Source: Silene conica (lineage: Eukaryota; Streptophyta; Magnoliopsida; Caryophyllales; Caryophyllaceae). Taken from it: a DNA stretch of 64,000 nt. Positions within the stretch are counted from its first letter, which is position 1. Each line of letters begins with the position of its first letter. The DNA is taken from positions 17,320,952 through 17,384,951 of the forward strand of contig CM055311.2 of assembly GCA_029255685.2 (NCBI GenBank), read 5' to 3'. This document shows positions 47,276-56,752 of this stretch, one piece after another. The notes beneath the pieces are model-generated. The model searched no databases, was not told where the DNA came from, and saw only the letters and a list, made by a program, of their open reading frames with translations. The position numbers and the translations under genes were made by a program.

Positions 47276-50200
47276 ATGGCTGGTGAAGACCCAATGCCAA
47301 GTGCCAAGCTAGCACGTGAATCCTGGCTAAAAGCCTTCATGGACTCCATGAATCAGTCAACTAGACTGAGGAATGATGGGTCAAACTTCTCTGACTGGGA
47401 GGCAGCACTACGGAATGCTGCCGTTGCTGACGGAAAGCTCAAGTTCTTAACTGAGCCCATTCCGCCACACCCAGGAACTGGAGCTAGAGCCAACGATGTT
47501 CGCGCTCATAGCGACTTCGTCATGGAAGCGGGTGCGATAAAGAACGTACTCATCTATGCAATGGAATCCAATTTGCAAAGACGCTTCATAACCCATGGTG
47601 CAAACAAGATTTTCACCACGCTCACTAACGAATTCTCCAAGGCTCCGAGAATCGTTTCTTATGAGCATACCTGTCGCTTCTTTGAGGCGAAACTCCAGAA
47701 GGGCCAAGCTGTTAGCCCACATATTCTCAACATGATTGAGAATATCGAGAAACTGGAGACCCTGAACTGCAAGATCAGTGAGAACATAATCGTTGATCGT
47801 ATGCTTCATTCGCTTCATGATGGGTTCGCCCTCTTTAGGGCCAACTACTACATGAACGACATGAAGAAGACTCCCCATGAGCTCCACTCCCTTCTCGTAC
47901 AGACTGAGAAGGATCTAAAGTTGAGTGGGAGTCTAAAGCAGGATGTTCTCATGATCTCAAGTAAGGGAAAAGGTAAAGGGAAGGCTAAAGCTCAGGGCGA
48001 CCTAGCGGTAGGTAGGCCCAGGTTCAAGAAACCAGGATTTGCTAAGAGTGGGCCAGGTGAGTCGAGCAACTCACAGGGCAAGACAAAGAGCAAGGATACT
48101 AGCATGGAATGTCACCATTGCCACAAGACTGGGCATTGGAGGCGCTCATGCCCCGTGTATCGCGAGGACATTAAGGCAGGCCGTGTTACTCCTGTTGGTA
48201 TGTCTTCTTCTTCTTTTATTCACATGATTGAGATTAACCATGCAAGTTGCGGAACTTGGGTACTTGATACTGGTTGTGGTTCTCATCTATGTAATCATGT
48301 GCAGGGCCTCCGAAACCAAGAACCCCTAACCAAGGGTGAGGTGGACCTGCGTGTCGGGAATGGAGCACGTGTGGCTGCAGTCTCGAAGGGAACATACGTA
48401 ATCCAGCTTCCAAGTGGATTCGAGTTATTTTTATATAACTGTTATTATGTTCCTAGTTTGTCCAAAAACATTATTTCAGTTTCTGCACTTGACAAACTTG
48501 GCTTTTCATTTGTAATAGAGAATAATAGCTGTATTTTCTCCTTACACAATATGATATATGGCAAGGCAGTTTCCATGAATGGAATTTATGTTTTAGATCA
48601 AACTACCGAGATATTACATGTGAATAATAAAAGATTAAAGGTAGGTGACAAAGATCAAACTTACCTATGGCATTGTCGTATGGGACACATAAATGAGAAA
48701 CGCGTAAAACAGCTCATACAGAATGGAGCTATTTCGCCCTTTGATTTCGAATCATATGGCACGTGTGAATCATGTCTCATCGGCAAAATGACTCGTATTT
48801 CCTTCAAAGGTGTTGGAATGCGCGCTGCCGACCTATTAGGACTCATACATACGGACGTATGTGGCCCTATGTCGATCAACGCACGAGAAGGCTATAGGTA
48901 TTTCATCACTTTCACGGATGATTTGAGTAGATATGGCTATGTCTACTTAATGAAACATAAAAGTGAATCCTTTGACAAGTTCAAAGAATACCAGAATCGG
49001 GTACAGAACCAGCTGGGTAGAAAGATTAAAGCACTACGTTCAGATCGTGGTGGTGAGTATCTTTCACACGAGTTTGATCAACACCTTAAAGACTGTGGGA
49101 TCGTGCTACAGTTGACTCCACCTGGAACACCACAATTAAATGGTGTGTCCGAACGGAGAAATCGAACTTTACTTGATATGGTTCGATCCATGATGAGTCA
49201 CACCGTTGTGCCTGATTCATTGTGGGGCTATGCTCTTTTGTCGGCCGCTCTAATACTTAACCGAAGTCCGTCTAAAGCTGTTGACAAGACTCCATTCGAG
49301 TTATGGAAGGGAACGGTCCCTAACTTGTCCTTTATTCGGGTTTGGGGCTGCGAGGCTTATGTCAAGTGGAGACACGAGGATAAGCTCGGCCCGCGATCGG
49401 TCAAGACATACTTTATAGGCTATCCAAAGGGAACGTTTGGTCATTACTTCTACTCGCCTACCGAACAACGTGTTTTTGTTGCGGCTAGTGCGACGTTCTT
49501 AGAGAAAGAATTTCTCGAGAACAAGTCGAGTAATAGAACCTTCGAGTTATCGGAGGTTCAAGAACCAACTACCGAGCAACCATTGGAGGAAACAGTACCT
49601 TCAACCGAGGCTGCGGTAGATATCCCTGAGGAACCTAGGAGGTCAGGAAGAGTCTCTATTCCACCGGACAGATACATTGGTATGGTCGAGGAACACGATA
49701 CAGATGACGTCTTACTCCTAGAGGGTAATGAACCCACAACCTATAAAGGTGCCATGACCAGTTCTGACTCAAAGCTATGGCTAGAAGCCATGCAATCCGA
49801 GATGGACTCCATGTATGAGAACAACGTGTGGGATCTTGTGGACCTACCTGCAAAGGTACGTCCCCTTCAATGCAAATGGCTTTACAAGATAAAGCATGCC
49901 GTGGAAGGACAACAAGATATCCATAAGGCTAGACTAGTTGCTAAAGGTTTCACCCAAGTGCCAGGCTTGCACTACGATGAGATCTTTGCACCCGTAGTCA
50001 TGCTACGTTCCATTCGGATTATCTTAGCGATCGCCGCATTTCATGACTATGAAATATGGCAAATGGACGTTAAAACCGCCTTCTTAAACGGTTATTTGGA
50101 GGAAGAGTTGTACATGGTACAACCCGAGGGTTTTATCGATCCAGAACATCCTAAGAAAGTTTGCAAGCTTAAGCGTTCCATCTATGGACTTAAGCAAGCA

Positions 50201-51307
50201 TCGCGGAGTTGGAATCATCGCTTCGACCAAGTGATAAAAGAGAATGGATTCGTTCGATCAGTCGAGGAACCATGTCTCTATATCAAGTCGAGTGGGAGCA
50301 AGATTGTATTCCTAGTACTGTATGTCGACGACATACTCTTGATTGGGAATGACATACCTCTCCTTTCTTCGGTTAAAGCATGGTTGAAAAACCATTTCCA
50401 GATGAAAGATCTGGGAGAGGCACAAAGAATTTTGGGCATCCGTATCTACAGGGATAGATCACGACGGATGTTGTCTCTCAGTCAGGAATCTTATATAGAG
50501 AAGATTCTGGAGAGATTCAGCATGACGAACTCCAAGAAGGGGTTCCTTCCTATGACTCCTGGGCTTCACTTGAGCAAGACTCAAGAATCTAAGTCAGTGG
50601 AAGAGAAAGAGCGCATGAGTCGGATTCCTTATGCTTCGGCAATAGGATCGATCATGTATGCCATGATATGCACACGTCCAGACGTTGCATATGCATTGAG
50701 TATGACCAGTCGATTCCAAGCTCATCCAGGTGAACCACACTGGATGGCCGTGAAAAACATTCTTAAGTACCTACGGAGGACTAAAGATTGGGGATTGACT
50801 TATGGAGGCGACTCAACGCACTGCGCCACGGGTTACGCAGATGCTAGCTTCCAAACAGATCGAGATGACTCGAAATCTCAGTCTGGATTTGTCTTTACTC
50901 TTAATGGCGCTGCTGTCAGCTGGAAAAGTTCTAAACAGAGTGTTACAGCAGATTCTACGACTGAGTCCGAGTACTATGCCGCCTCAGAAGCAGCTAAGGA
51001 AGCAATATGGATGCGTCAATTCTTACAAGGACTATCAGTAGTGCCTAGTTCGAATGACCCAATCACCGTCTATTGTGACAATAGCGGTGCCATCTTCCAA
51101 GCTAAGGAGCATAAGTCTAGCAGCAAGGCTAGGCATGTACAACGGAAAGCTCATCTAATCAGAGATTACGTGGAGCAAAAGGAGATTTTTATTGAAAAGA
51201 TCGCTACGGATGACAACATAGCCGATCCTCTCACAAAAGCATTACCACGTGATAAGCATGAAGGGCACATTCATTCCATGGGAATTGGATGTGTTCCTAA
51301 GTTGTAG
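47276..51307 (+). CDS. Copia D gag-pol polyprotein, intact (1343 aa)
   Basis: A single open frame makes the capsid protein and the enzymes that copy and insert the element. The gag region is residues 1-270. The CCHC knuckle is at 279-292 (CHHCHKTGHWRRSC). The protease has LDTG at 330-333. The integrase zinc finger uses H466, H471, C497 and C500, and the core D527, D590 and E626 (62 and 35 residues between). RT has YVDD at 1016-1019. RNase H has D1189, E1230 and D1268. The order PR-IN-RT-RH marks Ty1/Copia. The start MAGEDPMPSAK is shared with Copia A and B. The phrase FLEKEFL after integrase recalls the Angela/TAR/Bianca group, but I do not assign a lineage. Confidence 0.96.
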   Translation: MAGEDPMPSAKLARESWLKAFMDSMNQSTRLRNDGSNFSDWEAALRNAAVADGKLKFLTEPIPPHPGTGARANDVRAHSDFVMEAGAIKNVLIYAMESNLQRRFITHGANKIFTTLTNEFSKAPRIVSYEHTCRFFEAKLQKGQAVSPHILNMIENIEKLETLNCKISENIIVDRMLHSLHDGFALFRANYYMNDMKKTPHELHSLLVQTEKDLKLSGSLKQDVLMISSKGKGKGKAKAQGDLAVGRPRFKKPGFAKSGPGESSNSQGKTKSKDTSMECHHCHKTGHWRRSCPVYREDIKAGRVTPVGMSSSSFIHMIEINHASCGTWVLDTGCGSHLCNHVQGLRNQEPLTKGEVDLRVGNGARVAAVSKGTYVIQLPSGFELFLYNCYYVPSLSKNIISVSALDKLGFSFVIENNSCIFSLHNMIYGKAVSMNGIYVLDQTTEILHVNNKRLKVGDKDQTYLWHCRMGHINEKRVKQLIQNGAISPFDFESYGTCESCLIGKMTRISFKGVGMRAADLLGLIHTDVCGPMSINAREGYRYFITFTDDLSRYGYVYLMKHKSESFDKFKEYQNRVQNQLGRKIKALRSDRGGEYLSHEFDQHLKDCGIVLQLTPPGTPQLNGVSERRNRTLLDMVRSMMSHTVVPDSLWGYALLSAALILNRSPSKAVDKTPFELWKGTVPNLSFIRVWGCEAYVKWRHEDKLGPRSVKTYFIGYPKGTFGHYFYSPTEQRVFVAASATFLEKEFLENKSSNRTFELSEVQEPTTEQPLEETVPSTEAAVDIPEEPRRSGRVSIPPDRYIGMVEEHDTDDVLLLEGNEPTTYKGAMTSSDSKLWLEAMQSEMDSMYENNVWDLVDLPAKVRPLQCKWLYKIKHAVEGQQDIHKARLVAKGFTQVPGLHYDEIFAPVVMLRSIRIILAIAAFHDYEIWQMDVKTAFLNGYLEEELYMVQPEGFIDPEHPKKVCKLKRSIYGLKQASRSWNHRFDQVIKENGFVRSVEEPCLYIKSSGSKIVFLVLYVDDILLIGNDIPLLSSVKAWLKNHFQMKDLGEAQRILGIRIYRDRSRRMLSLSQESYIEKILERFSMTNSKKGFLPMTPGLHLSKTQESKSVEEKERMSRIPYASAIGSIMYAMICTRPDVAYALSMTSRFQAHPGEPHWMAVKNILKYLRRTKDWGLTYGGDSTHCATGYADASFQTDRDDSKSQSGFVFTLNGAAVSWKSSKQSVTADSTTESEYYAASEAAKEAIWMRQFLQGLSVVPSSNDPITVYCDNSGAIFQAKEHKSSSKARHVQRKAHLIRDYVEQKEIFIEKIATDDNIADPLTKALPRDKHEGHIHSMGIGCVPKL

Positions 51308-51557
51308 TACTCTTTTATGAATTCATGTAATAATTCATTTTCTCGTGTACTCTATTCAACCTTATTGTTATGATATAAAATGTTTTGTTTTTCATGTGGA
51401 ATTGTACGCCAATTTTGAACACCACAAAGTGAACTGATTAACATTACATCGTTTTGGTCCTTGATTACCCACTTGAGCTGATAACTCAGGTAATCATTTT
51501 GTGACGTTGGTTGATGGTGGGTTCAACGAGCCATAAGTCACGTGGATGACTGACCAA

Positions 51558-51770
51558 TCACAAAGGCGAGTTATACGGATATCTCGTAGGACACCCAGTG
51601 ACAACGTTATGGAGTCCTAAATGTTTTATAACATTGGGTGCCTGGTCGTGGATAGGACCTCCATAGTGTTCCTTAGAGTCGAGTCTTTTGACTTTCAACT
51701 GTTTCTTGAGATTAAGACAGATTTTGGGTAACTTTGGTTTCTTTCCCACGGTCACCGTAACAGGGGCCAA
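51558..51770 (-). CDS. Antisense ORF 2 of Copia D, 70 codons, unknown
   Basis: Same length and position as in Copia A and B. Starts MAPVTVTVGKKPKLP. No recognised domain, and expression unproven. Confidence 0.38.
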   Translation of the reverse strand: MAPVTVTVGKKPKLPKICLNLKKQLKVKRLDSKEHYGGPIHDQAPNVIKHLGLHNVVTGCPTRYPYNSPL

Positions 51771-51856
51771 GAGGATTTTTTCTGGGTTATTTCATGCTGG
51801 GCGATATCGGCAGGATTCGAGTTGAGGGAAATATCCAAACCCTTATCAGGATTTTA

Positions 51857-52144
51857 TCATTTCTCAGGGCCACTCGAGGAGTAGTAACTGAAATGCATGG
51901 CCATGCTCGAATACAGATTCGTTTTATCAGTTAAGTTACTCTCTAGTCGGGGAAACCACTCTTGATACAGATCGCTTGTGAGATACGACCTTTGCGAATG
52001 CGGATTTACAAATTGTCTTACATTGAGTGGGAGAAATTTTAAAAGGATATGAGATTCGGTTATCGCACCTACACTTGTACGGACAAGTGGGAGTTTGTTG
52101 GAGCTTGTGTCCTCCACATGTAGTGTGATAACGTTATTGCACAT
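51857..52144 (-). CDS. Antisense ORF 1 of Copia D, 95 codons, unknown
   Basis: Same length in all three Copia copies and begins 25 bp from the 3' LTR. The product is soluble-looking, without membrane segments, and I do not recognise it. Part of it overlaps the duplicated PPT-like segment, so some conservation may be due to the sense strand. Confidence 0.42.
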   Translation of the reverse strand: MCNNVITLHVEDTSSNKLPLVRTSVGAITESHILLKFLPLNVRQFVNPHSQRSYLTSDLYQEWFPRLESNLTDKTNLYSSMAMHFSYYSSSGPEK

Positions 52145-52169
52145 ACCCTTGTACGGACAAGTGGGAGAT

Positions 52170-53162
52170 TGTTGGGGCTGGTGTCCTTGACAATTAAGTA
52201 CAATGACTTATTAAATCTCTTTAAGGATCACAAGGGCATACTTTTGTATTATTACCAGTTGATCCACGTTTATCAATAACGGTTGGCTTGCTAGATAAGT
52301 TTGACGTTATTGTCATACGGATGGCGGTGATCAACTGGTCCCTATACGTCACACCTATAGGACACGTTTGAGAGATGTGAAGGTATGAAAATACAGTCAC
52401 ATTTATGCCGGATATGACTAAACAGTTAGTCAGAGGTATTGACTATTAAATTAGTCAATAAGATGTTGAGATTATTATTTAATACGGATTAAATAATTTT
52501 AGCTAATGCGGATTACATGATTAATTCGTAAAATTAAATATAAGCAGTTATATTTAATTAAATATTGATTTCGGGTATTAATATAAACAGTTATATTAAT
52601 TTGGGTAATTATACAATATCGTAATTTTATCAGACCATGATTAATACATCGACTGCATTAATATCTGATAACACGTATGCGATTTATAATAAAAATCCCG
52701 CAAATAATATTTAGCAAAACGGGTCGAATCATGCAAAGGAATAAGGTAAGAGTGGAGAAAGCCCACTCTTACCCTAATTCGGCCGACCCACCCTAAGTAC
52801 TACATAAGGAGAGTCCTTCTCCTTATGTCAGGAACTGTTGAATCATAATTCTCACAATTAGGGTTTTGAGAGCATTCTTCTCCCAAAACTCAGATCTCAC
52901 ATCTAAAACCTCAATAGCTTTCCCCATATTGCAAGGCAATTGGAGAGTATTTTCTAGCACACGCGGCATCATCTCAAACAAAGTCTTGGGTGCAAGTTAT
53001 AGGAGGGAATTTACTTTAATTCCTGTTCTTAGGCCTTTTCAAGCAAGGACCCAAGGTTGTAATTCTTTTTCTTATCCTTTTTAATCTTATGACTATAAAC
53101 ACAACTGTATTTTTCATTATAATCCTGCAAGTTTAGGGTGAATACATGCTTTATTCCCCACA
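52170..53162 (+). repeat. Copia D 3' LTR
   Basis: 993 bp, same length as the 5' LTR with one visible difference. Confidence 0.96.
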
Positions 53163-53642
53163 GTCACCAGTACGACCCTCCGCACTCAACCCCAAGAAAC
53201 CTCCAAATTCACCTAATGTCAAGGAATAGGTAACATTGAACAACCGAAAGGAAATACATTTAAAATCATAACTTGACTTGTAGGCGTCAAGGTCAAAACA
53301 AAAGGATGAGAAGAACTCTAGGGTGAGAACGGGATACGTGAACTCATCCATGGTAACGAGTCCCGAAAGACCCGTACCGTTAATCATGCCCACAACATCC
53401 CTATAGCACCCCAAAGCAGTGAGCGTTGGCTGGTGTAAAAAGCGAGTCACTGTCACGTGACAGTAAGTCACCAAATGCAAGAACCGGGCCCTTTGGTCCG
53501 GGTTGTGAAAAAGAACCTGCGGATAGTCCGGTAGACTATCCGTGCTCTGCTCAGCTATGCCCCTAGATGTGCTTGCTCCTTCCCTTGAGCTACTCGCGTC
53601 AGAAGTGCGAGATCGTTTTTTCCCTCTAAATCGTCCAGACAT

Positions 53643-54606
53643 ACTTGAATCTGCAAAAACATAGCAAAACTCTCAATAACTGAACTTCCTTCAAGAATAG
53701 CCAAGTTATCTAACAAAAGAAACTCAGCAAATTCGCAAAAGAGAAGTTTTTGTAACAGTGCTCTGGTCGACCGACCACACTACATGGTCTACCGACCGGT
53801 TCACAGACTAAATAGAGTTCCTGGAAAATACGACTGGTCGACCGGCCTATATTCCAGGTCGACCGACTTATCGTTGTACCAATTCGAGCATTCTTCGTAG
53901 ATTGCAACAGTTTTCAAGCAAGGAAATTGGGGGAAAACGCAAAACTAACCCTAACAACACCAAAACCAAGCAAGAAGGGAGATCTAAGGCTAAAGAGACT
54001 AAAAGAAGAACAGAAAACAACTAAAAAGAACAAAAACAATTAAAACATACTCTTAATTCAAAGATGAATTGAATTAAGTGAATGTTTTCCTAAGAAAACG
54101 AAATCTAGGAAGCTAGAAAACGAAAAGGAAGAAAAAACTGAAGGAGAAACATACCTTGATTAGGAAAAAATAAATGGAGTGAAAGAGCAAGAAGTAGGTT
54201 GAACGAAGGAGAGAAGGAGTTAGGGTTTTGTTGAGGATAGGGGATTTTGGTTTCTTATTTTTGAAGAAAACTGAATAGGGTTTAGTTCAAAAATAGACTT
54301 AAAGAGCCCGGCTTCCTCAACACCTGGTCGATCGACCAGCAAGTACGGTCGGTCGACCAGTCCCCAATTACCTTAAATTTCCAATAGTTGTTTTACGCGG
54401 ACCTTTGGTCGGTCGACCTAGTAACCCGGTCGGTCGACCCAAGTTACTGGCATAGTCGTTCTGTTTTTTTTCTGCTCAAACTCAAGAATTTCCGTTAGGA
54501 TTAAAAGAACGAAAAAGAAACGACTAAACTAAGAAAAACATAAATTAAAGCTCGGGTTGCCTCCCGGTTAGCGCTGGTTTAAGAGGTCCCGCACGACCTT
54601 TTTACC
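53643..54606 (-). other. Athila 3 post-pol spacer with four dyad pairs
   Basis: Non-coding sequence between integrase and ORF3. Dyads start at 53765/53786, 53836/53857, 54326/54347 and 54407/54428, every pair 21 bp apart. The layout parallels the Athila 2 spacer, which carries CC..GG arms instead. Confidence 0.8.
53765..54439. repeat. Four 21-bp-phased dyad pairs downstream of Athila 3 pol
   Basis: Variants include GGTCGACCGACC, GGTCTACCGACC, GGTCGACCGGCC and the perfect palindrome GGTCGATCGACC at 54326. Orientation of the asymmetric core differs between the first two and the last two pairs. Confidence 0.9.
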
Positions 54607-56752
54607 TCATTGTGAAGCATCCGAAAAAGGGTCAAAGTACAAGACTTCAACCTTCCCTATGAACTCATTTGCTCCATGGAAATGCTTCACATACTGGCCA
54701 TTAACCTTGAACCCCTCACCGGCTGAGGTTTCCAACTCTATTGACCCAAATTTGGAGACTGTCGTGATGGTGTATGGTCCACTCCACCTGGATTTCAGCT
54801 TACCAGGAAAAAGACGGATACGAGCATTAAATAATAGAACCTTATCACCAACCTGAAAATCTCGCTTTATTATTCTCTTGTCATGCCAGCGTTTGGTTTT
54901 CTCCTTGTAAATTCTGGCATTATCATAGGCAAGCAGCCTAAATTCTTCTAGCTCGTTTAACTGCGACAAACATTTTTCACGAGAAAGGTTAGGGTCTAGA
55001 TTAAGATCACAAATGGCCCACCAAGACTTGCGTTCCAACTCAACTGGTAAGTGACAAGTCTTACCATAAATCAATCGGAATGGTGACATTCCGATAGGAG
55101 TTTTGAACGCAGTTCTATAGGCCCATAAAACATCATCTAGTTTAAGTTCTCTATTAGAGATCTCAACTTGACCACTAGTCTGAGGGTGATATGCTAGACC
55201 CCTACGATGTTGGACACCGAATTTAGTTAGTAAGGCACTTAATTGTTTCTCTTTGAAATGCATACCTCCATCAGTAATGACAAACCTAGGGACACCAAAG
55301 CGAGGAAATATGATTTTTTTGAAAAGTTTGATCACAGCTTTTGCATCACAATGGGGAGTAGCAATAGCTTCTACCTATTTAGACACATAATCAACGGCGA
55401 CAAGAATATACCTGTTACCTTGACTGCTCCGGAAGGGTCTTGATAATCAATGCCCCAGACATCAAAAATCTCTACCTCTAAAATACCAACCTGTGGCATC
55501 TCATGTCTTTTGGATACATTCTCGGACCTCTGACAAGCATCGCAGCTACTCACAAAATTCCTACAATCAGCATGCAAAGTAGGCCAATAAAAACCAGACT
55601 GTAATACCTTAGCCACGGTCCGAGATGGACCGTGGTGACCACCATAAGCAGAAGAGTGGCATGCTTCCAGAATGTCCTTCACCTCCCACTGGGGGACACA
55701 TCTCCGGATAAGTCCATCTCCGCATTCTTAGAAAACATAGGGGTCATCCCAGAAATACTGTTTTGCATCAAAGGCAAACCTCTTCTTCTATTGCCATGAG
55801 AGCTCCGGAGGAATTTTACCTGTGACAGCGAAATTAGCAAAATCAGCATACCAAGGAGGGGGTAAGAACCTGAACTATTAATGATAAAAAGACTCTCATC
55901 AGGAAAAGAATCATCAATAGGTAAAGGATCTTCCCTATCAGTCATCTGCATGCGAGATAGATGGTCAGCTACCACATTTTCCGCGCCTTTCTTATCCCTA
56001 ATCTCCAAGTCAAACTCTTGCAAAAGGAGTATCCACCTCAACAGCCTCGACTTTGCATCTTTCTTCAAGAAGAGGCCCTTCAGAGCTGCATGGTCAGTAT
56101 ACACAATAACCTTATTACCTACCAAATAGGAGCGAAATTTCTCCAAGGCAAAGATTACAGCTAACATCTTCTTCTCCGTGGTGAAGTAATTGACTTGAGT
56201 GTCATCTAAACTCCGGCTCGCATAGTATATGGCATTCAGAGCCTTGTTCTTCCTTTGGCCTAACACAGCACCCACAACATAGTCACTGACATCACACATG
56301 ATCTCAAATGGGAGATCCCAATCTGGTGGCTGGATGATCGGTGCTGAGACCAAAGCTTCCTTCAACCTATTAAAAACTGAAAGGCACTCATCAGGAAACT
56401 CAAAAACAGCATCCTTAAGGAGCAACTGTGTAAGTGGTTTAGCAATCTTAGAGAAGTCCTTAATGAAACGCCGGTAAAAACCTGCGTGACCTAAGAAGCT
56501 TCTCACCCCCTTAACATTCACAGGAGGGGGCAATTGCTCAATCACTTGCACCTTTGCTTTATCTAAATGAATACCCTTACCAGATATAAGATGCCCTAAC
56601 ACTACCCCCTCATTAACCATAAACTGACACTTTTCCCAATTTAAGACAAGGTTTACATCAATACAACGCTGCAAGACTTTATCAAGGTTAGCTAAGCATT
56701 GATCAAACTCATTACCATAAACAGAGAAATCATCCATAAATACCTCCATAAT
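54607..56752 (-). pseudogene. Athila 3 pol, 3' part: RT end, RNase H, integrase
   Basis: It starts at the insertion site of the solo LTR with the RT motif FMDD (about 56740) and runs through RNase H and the HHCC finger (about 55510-55660) to an integrase core with GIDYQ, TDGG and QVEISN. Frameshifts lie near 55870, 55680 and 55430, and a TAG near 55378. About 20 codons are missing in frame just after the catalytic Glu region (near 55155) compared with Athila 2. The last open stretch ends at 54607. Confidence 0.87.

Larger units (their letters stand above)
51308..52169 (+). other. Copia D 3' internal region with PPT
   Basis: It holds two antisense ORFs and the polypurine tract AAGTGGGAGAT (52159-52169). 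An imperfect copy of the PPT and LTR start, TGTTGGAGCTTGTGTCC, begins at 52096, exactly 74 bp upstream of the true LTR start. Confidence 0.75.
44588..53162 (+). mobile_element. Copia D, intact young Ty1/Copia retrotransposon (8575 bp)
   Basis: It is bounded by 993-bp LTRs that differ by eye at one site (A at 44790, G at the matching 52372), with target duplication GTCAC (44583-44587 and 53163-53167). PBS, leader, uninterrupted gag-pol and PPT are all present. It sits in ORF3 of Athila 3. It has all parts needed for an autonomous element. Confidence 0.97.
31216..53642 (-). pseudogene. Athila 3 ORF3 (post-pol, Athila-type), split in three
   Basis: Read on the minus strand, the segments are 53642-53163, 44587-44195 and 31777-31216. 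Copia D and Athila 2 separate them. After removing one copy of each target duplication the frame runs on through both junctions, giving about 474 codons. The start is MSGRFRGKKR, a basic region like a nuclear signal. The C-terminus is rich in Gly, Ser, Glu and Asp. The one nonsense codon is TAG at 31744-31746. It is homologous to the ORF3 of Athila 2 at 39870. Post-pol ORFs of Athila elements have been called env-like, but I see no signal peptide or membrane segment here, so that label is doubtful. Confidence 0.82.
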
